Assembly (NCBI GenBank): GCA_027317105.1
Contig: DAHVFH010000070.1
Span: 1-27,831, forward strand
Direction of reading: 5' to 3'
DNA length: 27,831 nt
From: Cytophagales bacterium
Lineage (GTDB): Bacteria; Bacteroidota; Bacteroidia; Cytophagales; Cyclobacteriaceae
Made by a program: the position numbers and the translations under genes. Below are positions 1 to 8,620 of this stretch, piece by piece; positions within the stretch are counted from its first letter, which is position 1; every line of letters begins with the position of its first letter. The notes below the pieces were generated by a model. It made no database searches and had not been told where the DNA came from. It saw only the letters and a list, made by a program, of their open reading frames with translations.

Positions 1-2
1 AT

Positions 3-419
3 CCCACGCTAAAAAAAGAGAATGGAAAAGTATTAATTTTTGATGGCATTCGGAAAAAATACATTGTACTCACTCCTGAGGAATGGGTGCGTCAACATTT
101 TATTAATTATTTGGTAGCAGAATTAAAATACCCGAAGTCGCTTTTTCGTATTGAAGGAAGCCTTACTTATAACAAGTTGCAAAAGCGATCAGATATTTTG
201 GTTTTTGATCGATTTGGAAAACCGTGGATGTTAGTGGAATGCAAAGCGCCTGCAATTAAACTAAACCAGAAAGCATTTAACCAAGTAGCGGTATATAATA
301 TGACGTTAGGTGCAAAATACCTGGCGGTGACCAATGGCATGGCTCACTTTTGTTGCGAAGCAGCCGCGCTGGGTGGAGAAGCAAAATTTTTAGACAAATT
401 TCCAAAGTTTGAAGATTAA
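3..419 (+). CDS. HsdR N-terminal-like nuclease domain protein (5' truncated by window)
   Basis: The reading frame is open from the first bases of the window and reads ...IRKKYIVLTPEEWVRQHF before the GTG at 87, so that GTG is internal and the true start lies outside. The visible 138 residues match the short stand-alone 'type I restriction enzyme HsdR N-terminal domain' family common in Bacteroidota (usually about 150 aa). Residues around SDILVFDRFGKPWMLVECKAP fit the PD-(D/E)xK nuclease core, with D in SDILVF and the E-x-K of VECKAP as likely metal and catalytic residues. No helicase or specificity subunit follows, so it is probably not a working type I restriction gene but a stand-alone nuclease-fold protein of unknown role. 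The family assignment is from recognised motifs; the function is inference. Confidence 0.8.
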   Translation, partial: PTLKKENGKVLIFDGIRKKYIVLTPEEWVRQHFINYLVAELKYPKSLFRIEGSLTYNKLQKRSDILVFDRFGKPWMLVECKAPAIKLNQKAFNQVAVYNMTLGAKYLAVTNGMAHFCCEAAALGGEAKFLDKFPKFED

Positions 420-486
420 CCGCACGTTTTCATTTACTAAAACCAGTGCCTCAATAACCAAATAACGAATAAATTTCCACGCTAAC

Positions 487-2412
487 GTGACTTCCAAAGA
501 AAAACTAAAACATACCTACGAACTTCTCCAACTAGAACGCCAGGCCGATTTGGAACAATATCGCCAAAAGGTATTGATGCGATCCTTAAGCCAGCGTGTA
601 AAAGAAGGGGTTACCTGGTATCCGATCCGAATGCTCCGTGATTATATTGGTACGGGCGAGCGCGTAATGATCGAAGTTGAAAAAACAAATTCCTTGGATC
701 AACCCCATGCGTTTCAGAGCGGCAAGGTGGTGAGCCTTTTCTCTAATGCTTCGGGCAAACCAGAGAAACAACATGCCAATGGAGTGATCAATTATGTGCG
801 CGACAATACCATGACGATTACGATGAATGGAGATGACCTGCCCGATTGGATTGAGGATGGCTCGCTTGGGATAGATGTGATGTTTGATGAGATGAGTTAT
901 CGCGAAATGGACTATACGCTGAAGAAAGTGATGGAGGCAGAGGATAATCGGGTAGCAGAGCTAAGAGAAATTTTGTTAGGAGATAATGGATTCTCGATGT
1001 TGGATACTATACAGGAAAGCGACCAATTTCCAGTATCCAATGTCTTAAATCAGAGTCAAAATAATGCACTTTTAAAGATTTGGAATTCACTCGATGTAGC
1101 CTTCATCCACGGACCGCCCGGCACAGGAAAAACAACGACACTTGTTGAGGCCATTCGGTTTACTATAAAAGAAGAGAAGCAGGTTTTGGTTTGCGCGCCC
1201 AGCAATGCGGCCATCGATTTGTTGGTCGATAAATTGAGTTTGCAAGGGTTGAATGTTATACGGATTGGTCACCCTGCACGGGTAACAGAGCAGTCGCTTA
1301 GCAAAACGATGGATGCCCAAATTGCAGAGCATCCGCATTTCAATGAACTAAGGCTATTGCGAAGAAAAATGGAAAAGATTCGTCAACAAGCAGGCCAGTT
1401 TAAGCGAAACTTTGGTTATGCGGAGAAAGAACAACGAAGGATGCTCCGTGAAGAAGCGAAGACGTTGAAAGCCGATGCCGACATGCTTGAATTTTATATT
1501 ATCAATGATTTACTCAACAAGTGCCAAGCGATCTGTTGCACCTTGGTGGGTTCTTCGCACCCGGTTTTGCGTGGGCGCAAGTTTACTACGGCTTTCATTG
1601 ATGAAGCCGGGCAGGCTTTAGAGCCCGCCTGTTGGATTCCCCTGTTAAAATCACAGCGGGTAGTTTTTGCTGGCGACCATTGCCAGTTGCCTCCTACGAT
1701 TAAATCGCACGAGGCAGCAACGAAAGGATTGGCAAAGACCCTGTTTGAAACAGGAATTGCAAAGTTTCCTGAGCTAGCCTCCATGCTGCAAGGGCAATAC
1801 CGTATGCACCAGGCCATTATGGAGTTTCCTTCTCGCTATTTTTATGACGATAAGCTGATAGCGCATGATTCCGTGAAGCACGAATTGCTGCGGCCGCATG
1901 AGCAAGCGATAGAATTTATTGATACGGCTGGAAGTGGAAACACAGAGAAGCAAGACCCTGAAACGTTGAGTCGTTTCAATCATGGTGAAGCAGAGTTATT
2001 AATTCATCAAGCTGAAAAATTAGTAGAATCTATTGGTGCTTCCGCGTGGCTGGAGGAACAAATTACCATGGGAATCATCTCTCCCTACAGCGCACAAGTT
2101 GACCGGCTTCAGCATTTAGCCGAAAACTCTCCAATTCTCGAACCCCTGCATAGTCTTGTATCTATCAATACAGTCGATGCCTTTCAAGGGCAGGAGCGGG
2201 ATGTCATCGCGATTAGTTTTGTGCGTAGCAATGAAAAAAGTGAAGTAGGCTTTTTAGCTGACATCAGACGAACAAATGTCGCCATGACACGTGCCCGGAA
2301 AAAACTGATTATGGTTGGCGATAGTGCCACGTTGGGCGCTCATCCGTTTTATGTGGAACTGATTGGCTTTTTAGAAACCAGTGGATTTTATAAAAGTGTT
2401 TATTCTTTGTAA
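487..2412 (+). CDS. SF1 DNA/RNA helicase, Upf1/IGHMBP2-like
   Basis: The 641-residue protein carries the full set of superfamily 1B helicase motifs: Walker A GPPGTGKTTT at residues 209-218, motif II DEAGQ at 372-376 (the Q is typical of Upf1-like enzymes), motif III with GDHCQLPPT near 400, motif IV region GQYRMH near 437, motif V with FQGQERD near 566-572, and motif VI NVAMTRARKK near 600. The first ~190 residues hold the stalk and beta-barrel region seen in IGHMBP2-type helicases, with an N-terminal helical segment rich in E, Q and R. It likely unwinds nucleic acid with ATP in the cytoplasm; the substrate cannot be told. The start is a GTG with an in-frame stop 24 bases upstream, so no longer version is possible. 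It stands alone, 67 bases after the preceding gene. Confidence 0.93.
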   Translation: MTSKEKLKHTYELLQLERQADLEQYRQKVLMRSLSQRVKEGVTWYPIRMLRDYIGTGERVMIEVEKTNSLDQPHAFQSGKVVSLFSNASGKPEKQHANGVINYVRDNTMTITMNGDDLPDWIEDGSLGIDVMFDEMSYREMDYTLKKVMEAEDNRVAELREILLGDNGFSMLDTIQESDQFPVSNVLNQSQNNALLKIWNSLDVAFIHGPPGTGKTTTLVEAIRFTIKEEKQVLVCAPSNAAIDLLVDKLSLQGLNVIRIGHPARVTEQSLSKTMDAQIAEHPHFNELRLLRRKMEKIRQQAGQFKRNFGYAEKEQRRMLREEAKTLKADADMLEFYIINDLLNKCQAICCTLVGSSHPVLRGRKFTTAFIDEAGQALEPACWIPLLKSQRVVFAGDHCQLPPTIKSHEAATKGLAKTLFETGIAKFPELASMLQGQYRMHQAIMEFPSRYFYDDKLIAHDSVKHELLRPHEQAIEFIDTAGSGNTEKQDPETLSRFNHGEAELLIHQAEKLVESIGASAWLEEQITMGIISPYSAQVDRLQHLAENSPILEPLHSLVSINTVDAFQGQERDVIAISFVRSNEKSEVGFLADIRRTNVAMTRARKKLIMVGDSATLGAHPFYVELIGFLETSGFYKSVYSL

Positions 2413-2436
2413 TTTTATTCCTCAATACACCTTATT

Positions 2437-2648
2437 ATGAAAGTTATTTTAGATATAAAAAAGAAAATAGTCGCGTACCGTTTTTTATGGAATTAGTTAA
2501 AAGCCTAGACTACATCAGTGTGGTTCAAGAAATAAATGATAAGGACAAGAATGATTTTGTTCAAAATTTAACGGAGGCTTTTAATGACGTAAAGCTGCAT
2601 GAGCAAGGAAAGAAAAAACTCAAATCAGCTAAAGATTTATTGAATTAA
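2437..2648 (+). pseudogene. Type II antitoxin relic (frameshifted at A-tract)
   Basis: ATG 2437 opens MKVILDIKKKIVAYRFLWN and hits TAG at 2494. Stepping back one base at the A-tract 2457-2462 gives a continuous frame, ...KKENSRVPFFMELVKSLDY, ending at TAA 2646-2648 after KSAKDLLN, which looks like the small antitoxins that precede RelE/ParE toxins in Bacteroidota (about 70 aa). The break falls exactly on A AAA AAG (2457-2463), so a lost A, a sequencing error or -1 recoding are all possible. The C-terminus also looks clipped: if base 2646 were G, the frame would run on as N-E-L-stop (TGA 2652-2654). An internal ATG at 2487 could still give a shorter 53-residue protein. Pseudogene status is inferred because the partner toxin is also broken. 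Confidence 0.72.
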
Positions 2649-2970
2649 CTTTGAGGTAATAGCTACTGAACCATTTGAACGAAACTGAAACGTCTTGCTA
2701 AGAAATATAAATCTGTAGGGAAAGATTTAGAACACGTAGTCAACAGTCTTGCTGAAAACCCCACATTGGGTACTCCTCTTGGAAAGAATTGCTTCAAAAT
2801 TAGGCTTGCGATTTAGTAAAGGAAAGGGAAAAAGCGGAGGTGCAAGATTGATCACCTATGTTCGAGTTGTAAAGAAGAATGTCTTTCTCATCGATATTTA
2901 TGACAAATCAGAACAAGTAAATATAACCAATAAGGAATTAATGCGAATAATTAGTATTCTAACACAATAA
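2644..2970 (+). pseudogene. RelE/ParE-family toxin relic
   Basis: Read with corrections, this stretch gives a roughly 108-residue RelE/ParE-type toxin: (M)NFEVIATEPFER, K-L-K-R-L-A-K-K-Y, SLAENPTLGTPLGKN, IRLAI, SKGKGKSGGARLITYVRV, IDIYDKSEQVNI, KELMRII. Three lesions are visible. The expected start ATG is ATT at 2644-2646. One base is missing in the A run at about 2682-2684 (TGA stop at 2686 in the original frame). A compensating shift near 2811-2815, marked by TAG 2814, brings the frame back. The last 73 codons (from 2749) are open, but the first 22 of these are read out of the family frame. It followed the antitoxin with overlapping stop/start codons in the inferred ancestor. No functional toxin is expected from this sequence. 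Confidence 0.75.
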
Positions 2971-2983
2971 TAAATTTTAACTT

Positions 2984-3334
2984 ATGAAAACCATCTTAAT
3001 AATTGCCCTGCTTTTGAGTACAGGAATTTTCCCTGAAGCCTCACCTTTACAAATATTTAATACATCACTCACGCTCACCGTTCGCGATGATTTAGGAAAT
3101 ATCGTTGAAGGTGCTGACGTCAAGCTTTTTGAGAAAAAAGAAGACTACACCAAAGAAGTAAATCAGACTGAAGAAGGGAAAACTGACAAAAAAGGAGTTT
3201 TGCGTTTTAGGAAGCTCAAAGCTATTTCTTATTTTATTTTGGTTCGCAAAGGCGATAAGGACAACTCCGGTGGAGGTGCAGAGACAAAACTGGAAGACGG
3301 TAAATTCAACAAAGCCACGATCATCATTCAATAA
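2984..3334 (+). CDS. Small exported protein with carboxypeptidase-regulatory-like domain
   Basis: The 116-residue product starts with a signal peptide (MKTILIIALLLSTGIF, likely cleaved around residue 20) followed by one small beta-sandwich: LTLTVRDDLGNIVEGADVKLFEKKEDY ... KTDKKGVLRFRKLKAISYFILVRKGDKDN. The pattern 'V.D..G..V.GA.V.L' followed by 'T...G...F..L....Y.I.V.KG' is that of carboxypeptidase-regulatory-like/Cna-B type folds. There is no lipobox Cys, so it is probably periplasmic or surface-exposed and soluble. It starts 13 bases after the toxin relic and its stop lies just before the start of the NUDIX gene. No catalytic residues are seen; the role is unknown. Confidence 0.75.
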   Translation: MKTILIIALLLSTGIFPEASPLQIFNTSLTLTVRDDLGNIVEGADVKLFEKKEDYTKEVNQTEEGKTDKKGVLRFRKLKAISYFILVRKGDKDNSGGGAETKLEDGKFNKATIIIQ

Positions 3335-3335
3335 A

Positions 3336-3875
3336 GTGAATCGGAATTTACTGATCAATTCGTTATCTTCTTATCACACTCTCTTTAAAGAAGAAAATCA
3401 ATTTATTTTGCCTTTCCTTGAATTGCTAAAACATGAAGATTGCTTTCAGCGGACACATCTGCCCGGGCACCTTACTGGATCGGCTTGGATAGTAAACAAT
3501 GAACGAACCAAGACGCTGTTAGTGCACCATGCCAAACTAAACAAGTGGGTTCAACCGGGTGGTCATGCCGATGGGGATGAGAATATCTTAAATGTGGCAT
3601 TGCGGGAGGCCGAAGAAGAAACAGGGTTAAAGCAGTTCAAAGCAAATAATGAAATTTTTGATATAGACATTCACACAATACCCTTACGAAAAGATTTTCC
3701 TGAGCATTTGCATTTTGACATCCGGTTTTTGATTGAGGGCAGTGAAGTGGAAAAAACTGTAGTTAGCGAAGAATCGCATGCGGTGCAGTGGATTTTGTTA
3801 AGTGATCTGGAAAAATTCTCATTCGAAAGATCAGTTTTACGAATGAAAGATAAACTTAACTTGTTCCATGGCTGA
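3336..3875 (+). CDS. NUDIX hydrolase
   Basis: A complete Nudix box G-x5-E-x7-R-E-x-x-E-E-x-G-x is visible at residues 76-98 (GHADGDE then REAEEETGL), so the protein should hydrolyse a nucleoside diphosphate linked to another moiety, with Mg2+ held by the box glutamates. The domain is preceded by 'SAWIVNNERTKTLLVHHAKLNKWVQPGG', the usual strand and loop layout. The frame is open from 3270, but that region overlaps the preceding gene and reads as an A/K-rich shadow. GTG 3336, one base after the upstream stop, gives MNRNLLINSLSSYHTLF, which resembles homologue N-termini and yields 179 aa. The stop overlaps the sua5 start by 8 bases, implying co-transcription. The substrate is not predictable. 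Confidence 0.9.
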   Translation: MNRNLLINSLSSYHTLFKEENQFILPFLELLKHEDCFQRTHLPGHLTGSAWIVNNERTKTLLVHHAKLNKWVQPGGHADGDENILNVALREAEEETGLKQFKANNEIFDIDIHTIPLRKDFPEHLHFDIRFLIEGSEVEKTVVSEESHAVQWILLSDLEKFSFERSVLRMKDKLNLFHG

Positions 3876-4833
3876 AATCGGAAAAGACATCAAGAAAGCA
3901 AAAAGAATGTTGGAGGAAGGTAAGCTTGTCGCCATTCCTACAGAAACAGTTTACGGCCTTGCCGGCAACGCGTTAGATGTGGAGGCGGTAACCGAAATTT
4001 ATCTTTCAAAGAACAGACCTTATTTTGATCCTTTGATCGTTCATGTTGGAGAACTTGAAGTAATTAAGGATTACGTTGAAGAGGTTCCCCAAAAAGCATT
4101 GACATTGATCAAAAAATTTTGGCCAGGGCCGTTGACAATTCTTCTTCCCAAAAAAAGTATCATCCCCGATCTTGTAACCGCAGGACTTGATCGTGTCGGT
4201 ATCCGCTGTCCGGATCACCCCATGACGTACCAGTTGCTAAAATCCCTTTCATTTCCTTTGGCCGCACCAAGCGCAAACCCATTCGGATATGTGAGCCCGA
4301 CAACACCTGAGCACGTGAACGAGCAGCTTGGAAATAAAATCGAATACATTTTAAATGGTGGCGATTGTGCGGTAGGAGTAGAGTCTACGATCATTGGTTT
4401 TGAGGGAGACGAATCAGTTATCTATCGTGTGGGCGGATTAAGTGTTGAGAAAATTGAATCATTGATAGGGCCAGTGCGATTAAGTGTTCATACAGGTTCT
4501 AATCCGCAAGCCTCCGGCCAGTTGGAAAGCCATTATGCGCCACGTAAACCTTTGTTGCTCGGAAATATTCAGCAGTTGAGCTTGGATAATATCGATGCGG
4601 AAGTAGCGGTCCTTTCGTTTAGGGAAGAATATCAGCTTTCTAATTTAAGACGGCAAATAGTGCTTTCTCCTTCTGGAAATGTAGACGAGGCAGCTCAGAG
4701 ACTCTTTATGGCGCTGCGCGAATTGGATAAAACAGATGCTGCATTTATTTTGGCCGAAGCGGTGCCTGAAATTGGGTTGGGAAGAGCGATCAACGATCGA
4801 TTAAGAAGAGCTGCGAGTTCTAATTCAACATGA
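3868..4833 (+). CDS. tsaC: L-threonylcarbamoyladenylate synthase, Sua5 type
   Basis: The enzyme makes threonylcarbamoyl-AMP from threonine, bicarbonate and ATP, the first step of the t6A modification at A37 of ANN-decoding tRNAs. The YrdC-like catalytic domain covers about residues 1-200: PTETVYGLAG near 20-30, the substrate-binding KNRP at about 48-51 followed by DPLIVHV, and the APSAN motif at 133-137. It is followed by the linker and C-terminal Sua5 domain beginning around HYAPRKP (residue ~222) and ending in GRAINDRLRRAA. At 321 aa it is the long Sua5 form rather than the short TsaC form. The ATG overlaps the NUDIX stop, so translation is probably coupled. Other t6A genes (tsaB, tsaD, tsaE) are not in the window. 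Confidence 0.95.
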   Translation: MAEIGKDIKKAKRMLEEGKLVAIPTETVYGLAGNALDVEAVTEIYLSKNRPYFDPLIVHVGELEVIKDYVEEVPQKALTLIKKFWPGPLTILLPKKSIIPDLVTAGLDRVGIRCPDHPMTYQLLKSLSFPLAAPSANPFGYVSPTTPEHVNEQLGNKIEYILNGGDCAVGVESTIIGFEGDESVIYRVGGLSVEKIESLIGPVRLSVHTGSNPQASGQLESHYAPRKPLLLGNIQQLSLDNIDAEVAVLSFREEYQLSNLRRQIVLSPSGNVDEAAQRLFMALRELDKTDAAFILAEAVPEIGLGRAINDRLRRAASSNST

Positions 4834-4967
4834 CGCGATACCTTCTGGCAAGCCGGGAATGACTATTTCTCTCTACGATCACTGAAAGTAGGGAGCGTGA
4901 TAACTGATCCGTGAGTTTTTATCTAATTCAAATTGAATCCCATCTCAAAATTTTGGAAATTGCAGAA

Positions 4968-5954
4968 ATGGCAAAGAAAGTTCTGATCACCCGCATCATT
5001 CCCTCCATCGCACATGAACTCCTTTCACAGGCAGGGTTTGACGTAACAGTATGGGAGGGCAACGGCCCAATGACCCAAACGCAATTAATTGAAAGAGCTA
5101 AACTCGTGGATGCCCTGCTATCGTTGGGCGCTGATAAATTAGATAAACATTTTTTCAACGAATGCAGTCATTTGGAAATCATTGGTCAGTTTGCTGTAGG
5201 CTTTGATAACATCGATGTAAGTGAAGCCACCCTAAAAAAAATACCCGTAGGCAACACGCCATTCGTATTGAACAATGCCACAGCCGATGTGGCTTTCGGT
5301 TTGATGATCGCAGTATCGCGTAAAATGTTTTATCAACATAAAAGTATTGCACGTGGCGAGTGGAAACATTTTCAACCTTTGAAAAATTTGGGAATTGAGC
5401 TAACCGGCAAAACACTGGGTATTTTTGGCCTCGGCAGAATTGGCATGGTGATGGCGCAGCGATGTATTGGTGCATACAATATGAAGGTGATTTATCACAA
5501 CCGAACACGCCATGAGGAGGCAGAAAAAAAATTAGGGTGCAATTACGTGACCTTCGAAGAATTGCTGCAACAGAGCGATGTGCTCTCTGTCCATAGCATA
5601 CTAAGTAATGAGACACGAGGTATTTTTAATAAACTGGCTTTTCAAAAAATGAAACCTAGCGCCATATTTATCAATACTTCGCGCGGAGCTGTCCACAACG
5701 AAACAGATCTTATCGAAGCACTGACTACCGGGGTGATCTGGGGCGCTGGCCTTGACGTCACCAACCCTGAGCCAATGGATGCAAACAATCCCTTGTTGTC
5801 GATACCCAATGCCGCTGTGCTTCCACATATTGGATCTGGAACGGTTGAAGCACGTAATGGCATGGCCAGGCTTGCTGCCGAAAATATTATTGAATTCTAC
5901 AAGTCAGGAAAAGTGCCGCACTGTGTAAATCCAAGTGTGCTGAAGAAAAAGTAA
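4968..5954 (+). CDS. D-2-hydroxyacid dehydrogenase (glyoxylate/hydroxypyruvate reductase-like)
   Basis: NAD(P)-dependent oxidoreductase of the D-isomer-specific 2-hydroxyacid dehydrogenase family, probably reducing glyoxylate, hydroxypyruvate or a related 2-keto acid. The Rossmann fingerprint GLGRIG lies near residues 154-159, and the catalytic triad is visible as Arg239 (NTSRGAV), Glu268 (DVTNPEP) and His287 (LPHIGSGT). The motif 'GFDNIDV' near residue 77 is typical of the glyoxylate reductase branch. The frame is open upstream to GTG 4911, but the extra 19 residues are unlike the family; ATG 4968 gives MAKKVLITRIIP, the normal N-terminus, and a 328-residue length. It is flanked by unrelated genes and probably is its own transcription unit. 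Confidence 0.92.
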   Translation: MAKKVLITRIIPSIAHELLSQAGFDVTVWEGNGPMTQTQLIERAKLVDALLSLGADKLDKHFFNECSHLEIIGQFAVGFDNIDVSEATLKKIPVGNTPFVLNNATADVAFGLMIAVSRKMFYQHKSIARGEWKHFQPLKNLGIELTGKTLGIFGLGRIGMVMAQRCIGAYNMKVIYHNRTRHEEAEKKLGCNYVTFEELLQQSDVLSVHSILSNETRGIFNKLAFQKMKPSAIFINTSRGAVHNETDLIEALTTGVIWGAGLDVTNPEPMDANNPLLSIPNAAVLPHIGSGTVEARNGMARLAAENIIEFYKSGKVPHCVNPSVLKKK

Positions 5955-6109
5955 GCCGCAAAGCTTATCGAATAGACCGTTAATACAAGGTTAATTGAGT
6001 CTCCACAAACCCCTCTAGTTGACATTTCGGCTCAATGGCTTGATGCAGAAAAAAATTGGTTTGGTGCAACCAAGCATAAACTGAAGGCGTCTTACTTAAA
6101 AAATTTAAG

Positions 6110-8509
6110 ATGCTAAAAAACTACTTCCTTACGTCCGTTCGGAGTTTACAGAAACATTTTTCTAACTCCGTTATCAATATCATCGGCATCGGACTGGGGT
6201 TGGCGATCTGCCTCTTACTTAGCCTGTGGATCAATCACGAATTGAGTTACGGCAAATTTCACACCAAGGCCAACCGAATCTACAGGGGATCATTAGAATA
6301 TAGTTTTGGCGGACAGACTTCCAAAACATCCGTTTCTCCAACGGCCTTACTCCCTGTGTTAATGAAAAATTTTGCTGAAGTAGAGAACGGGGTTCGAATT
6401 TATAATCCGTCTGCATGGAATCCATTTATTCTTAAAACGAAGGACAAACTTTTTCAAGAGAAAAAATTCTACTACGCAGATAGTTCCTTCTTTCAGGTAT
6501 TTTCCTTCGACCTATTGAAAGGCAATCCTGACAACGCATTGAGTGAACCTAATTCTGTAATCCTCACCCAAGCTTCGGCAGAAAAATATTTTGGCACTGA
6601 CGATGTACTAGGAAAAACATTGACGGTTAACAACAAAACCGAATACAAAGTAACAGGCTTGATGGAGAACGTGCCATCGAACTCGATGATCCAATTTGAC
6701 TTTCTTGGCTCTTTTTCTTCGCTCGATGCTTCTAAAGAACAAATTTGGTGGAGCGCCAACTACCAAACCTTCGTGTTGCTTTCGCACGAGGCGAAAGTGG
6801 ATTTATTGCGTGATAAACTTAATGCAATAGTGAAGAAAGAAGTGGCTTCAGACATTACCGGTAAGGGTGATTATGTGGTCTATAATTTCACTCCATTGAC
6901 CGACATTTATTTAAAATCAGAAGTGGATGAACCTGAAATTGTTGGCAATATTCAATACGTCTACATTTTCTCCGCCATTGCGCTGCTTGTACTAATCATT
7001 GCGTGCATCAACTATATCAACCTCGCAACCGCCAAGGCCGCAAGTCGCGCCAAAGAAGTTGGGATACGAAAAGTTGCGGGAGCCTATCGAAATCAATTAT
7101 TTTTTCAATTTATTAGCGAGTCGTTGCTAGTCACTTTATTGGGATTTTGTTTTGCTTTTTTGCTTGCCCAATTGACACTGCCATTGTTTAATTCGCTCAC
7201 CGGAAAAAGTTTTATTTATGCTGATCTGTTCAGCTTCACTTTTCTGGTCTCGTGCTTTTTCGGGTGGATACTCATCGGGCTTCTTGCAGGGATTTACCCC
7301 GCTGTGGCGCTTTCTTCTTTCAAACCCGCGAGTGTGCTCAAGGGAAGCTTTACCAGTTCAGGACGTGGCGTGTGGTTGAGGCAATCCCTTGTCGTCTTTC
7401 AATTTAGTATTTCCATCATCTTAATGGTGGGGACAGCTGTGATCGTAAAACAGATCAACTTTATTCAGCATAAAAATCTAGGTTATGAGAAAGACAACAT
7501 CATTATGCTTCCGCTCGATAACAAGACAAGGGAAGTTTACGAACAATTAAAAACGGAGTTCGGGCGAAGTGGAAAAATCGTAAGCATGGGACGATCTACG
7601 GAGGCTCCCACAAAAATCAACGGTGGTTATCAAATAACATTAGACGAGTCCTTGTCCAATGTCGGAATGGCAATTACAGCGATGGCCATTGACAAAGAGT
7701 TTATTCCAACATTAAATATGAAAATCATTGCCGGAAGAAACCTGAATGAAGGGGATATTCAAAAGTTCAAATCCGATACGATCAATTCAATCATTTTAAA
7801 TCAAGCAGCCCTAAATGAATTGGGCCTCACGCCTGAGAATGCCTTGGGCGCAAGAGTTAAATTTGGTCAAAAAGGTGTAATCGTAGGCGTTGTGGAAGAT
7901 TTTCACTTTTCATCGATGCACGAAAAAATTAAACCGTTGGCATTGTTCGTGGCACGCGGAAATTGGGACCTAAGCTATTTTTTTGTTCGGTTAAAAGCAG
8001 GTGACGTCAATACGAGCCTATCGGAACTGAAGTCCATTTGTGCTATCCTGCTTCCACACCGCCCTTTTGAATATGAATTTCTTGATCAACGATACCAAAA
8101 ACTGTATGACAAAGAGCAACGTATGGGCTATGTAACAACAGTGTTTGCTTCACTCGCCATCGTCATCGCCTGCCTTGGTCTGCTTGGATTGGTCGCTTAT
8201 GCCGCAGCACAAAAGACCAAAGAGATTGGCATACGCAAAGTTTTAGGCGCCACGTCCCAAAGTATTGTTGGGCTCATCACCAAAAGCTATATAAAATTGG
8301 TACTTATAGCCATACTCATCGGTTTGCCTGTTGCCTATTGGATCATGAATGCACTATGGCTAAACAGTTTTGCCTACCATGCCACCATTGGCATTGCACC
8401 ATTATTTTTAGCAGCGCTGTCATGCCTTGTTATCGCGTTTGCTACCGCCAGCTTCCAGGCAGTGAAGGCGGCCTGGCTTGATCCGGCAAAGACACTTCGT
8501 AGTGAATAA
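6110..8509 (+). CDS. FtsX/MacB-type ABC transporter permease
   Basis: The 799-residue inner-membrane protein has the double-FtsX layout common in Bacteroidota. A first membrane helix at about residues 20-42 is followed by a MacB periplasmic core (to ~280), then three helices with the cytoplasmic coupling motif GIRKVAGA near residue 316. Next comes a second transmembrane start near 425, a second periplasmic core (~450-670), and a final three-helix FtsX unit with IGIRKVLGA near 706. This is a duplicated architecture, so one chain may supply both halves of the transporter. No ATPase gene lies beside it, so it must share one encoded elsewhere. Such proteins export peptides or lipoproteins, or transmit mechanical force; the cargo here is unknown. 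ATG 6110 gives the family-typical start MLKNYFLTSVRSLQK. Confidence 0.93.
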   Translation: MLKNYFLTSVRSLQKHFSNSVINIIGIGLGLAICLLLSLWINHELSYGKFHTKANRIYRGSLEYSFGGQTSKTSVSPTALLPVLMKNFAEVENGVRIYNPSAWNPFILKTKDKLFQEKKFYYADSSFFQVFSFDLLKGNPDNALSEPNSVILTQASAEKYFGTDDVLGKTLTVNNKTEYKVTGLMENVPSNSMIQFDFLGSFSSLDASKEQIWWSANYQTFVLLSHEAKVDLLRDKLNAIVKKEVASDITGKGDYVVYNFTPLTDIYLKSEVDEPEIVGNIQYVYIFSAIALLVLIIACINYINLATAKAASRAKEVGIRKVAGAYRNQLFFQFISESLLVTLLGFCFAFLLAQLTLPLFNSLTGKSFIYADLFSFTFLVSCFFGWILIGLLAGIYPAVALSSFKPASVLKGSFTSSGRGVWLRQSLVVFQFSISIILMVGTAVIVKQINFIQHKNLGYEKDNIIMLPLDNKTREVYEQLKTEFGRSGKIVSMGRSTEAPTKINGGYQITLDESLSNVGMAITAMAIDKEFIPTLNMKIIAGRNLNEGDIQKFKSDTINSIILNQAALNELGLTPENALGARVKFGQKGVIVGVVEDFHFSSMHEKIKPLALFVARGNWDLSYFFVRLKAGDVNTSLSELKSICAILLPHRPFEYEFLDQRYQKLYDKEQRMGYVTTVFASLAIVIACLGLLGLVAYAAAQKTKEIGIRKVLGATSQSIVGLITKSYIKLVLIAILIGLPVAYWIMNALWLNSFAYHATIGIAPLFLAALSCLVIAFATASFQAVKAAWLDPAKTLRSE

Positions 8510-8577
8510 ATACTTTTAATAGAGGATGAAGATTTTGCTAACAAAAAAGTACTTTGCGTTTGCGGAGTCCTTCAGTT

Positions 8578-8585
8578 TATCATTG
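8578..8585 (+). promoter_or_regulatory. Possible Bacteroidota promoter for the TPR/propeller gene
   Basis: TATCATTG differs by one base from the TAnnTTTG -7 consensus. A TTTG at 8553-8556 lies 21 bases upstream, within the usual 19-21 spacing. The predicted leader to ATG 8621 is about 30 bases. Pattern match only. Confidence 0.3.
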
Positions 8586-8620
8586 TAAGGTTCCTTACCG
8601 TTTACTAAAGCCAGCCCCTC

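Noticed and set aside
87..419. GTG 87 as start of the first gene
   Set aside because: The same frame is open to the window edge and upstream residues (KKYIVLTPEEW) continue the family's N-terminus, so the gene is 5' truncated and the GTG is internal.
4869..4895. Stem-loop CTCTCTAC/GTAGGGAG after sua5
   Set aside because: Has one G-U pair, an 11-base loop and no T-run, so not a convincing terminator.
4911..4967. GTG 4911 as dehydrogenase start
   Set aside because: The extra residues do not resemble the family; ATG 4968 gives the expected MAKKVLIT start.
5955..6109. Open frame of about 50 codons just before the FtsX gene (ends in the frame overlapping ATG 6110)
   Set aside because: No usual start codon and no recognisable similarity; chance open frame or unidentifiable remnant.
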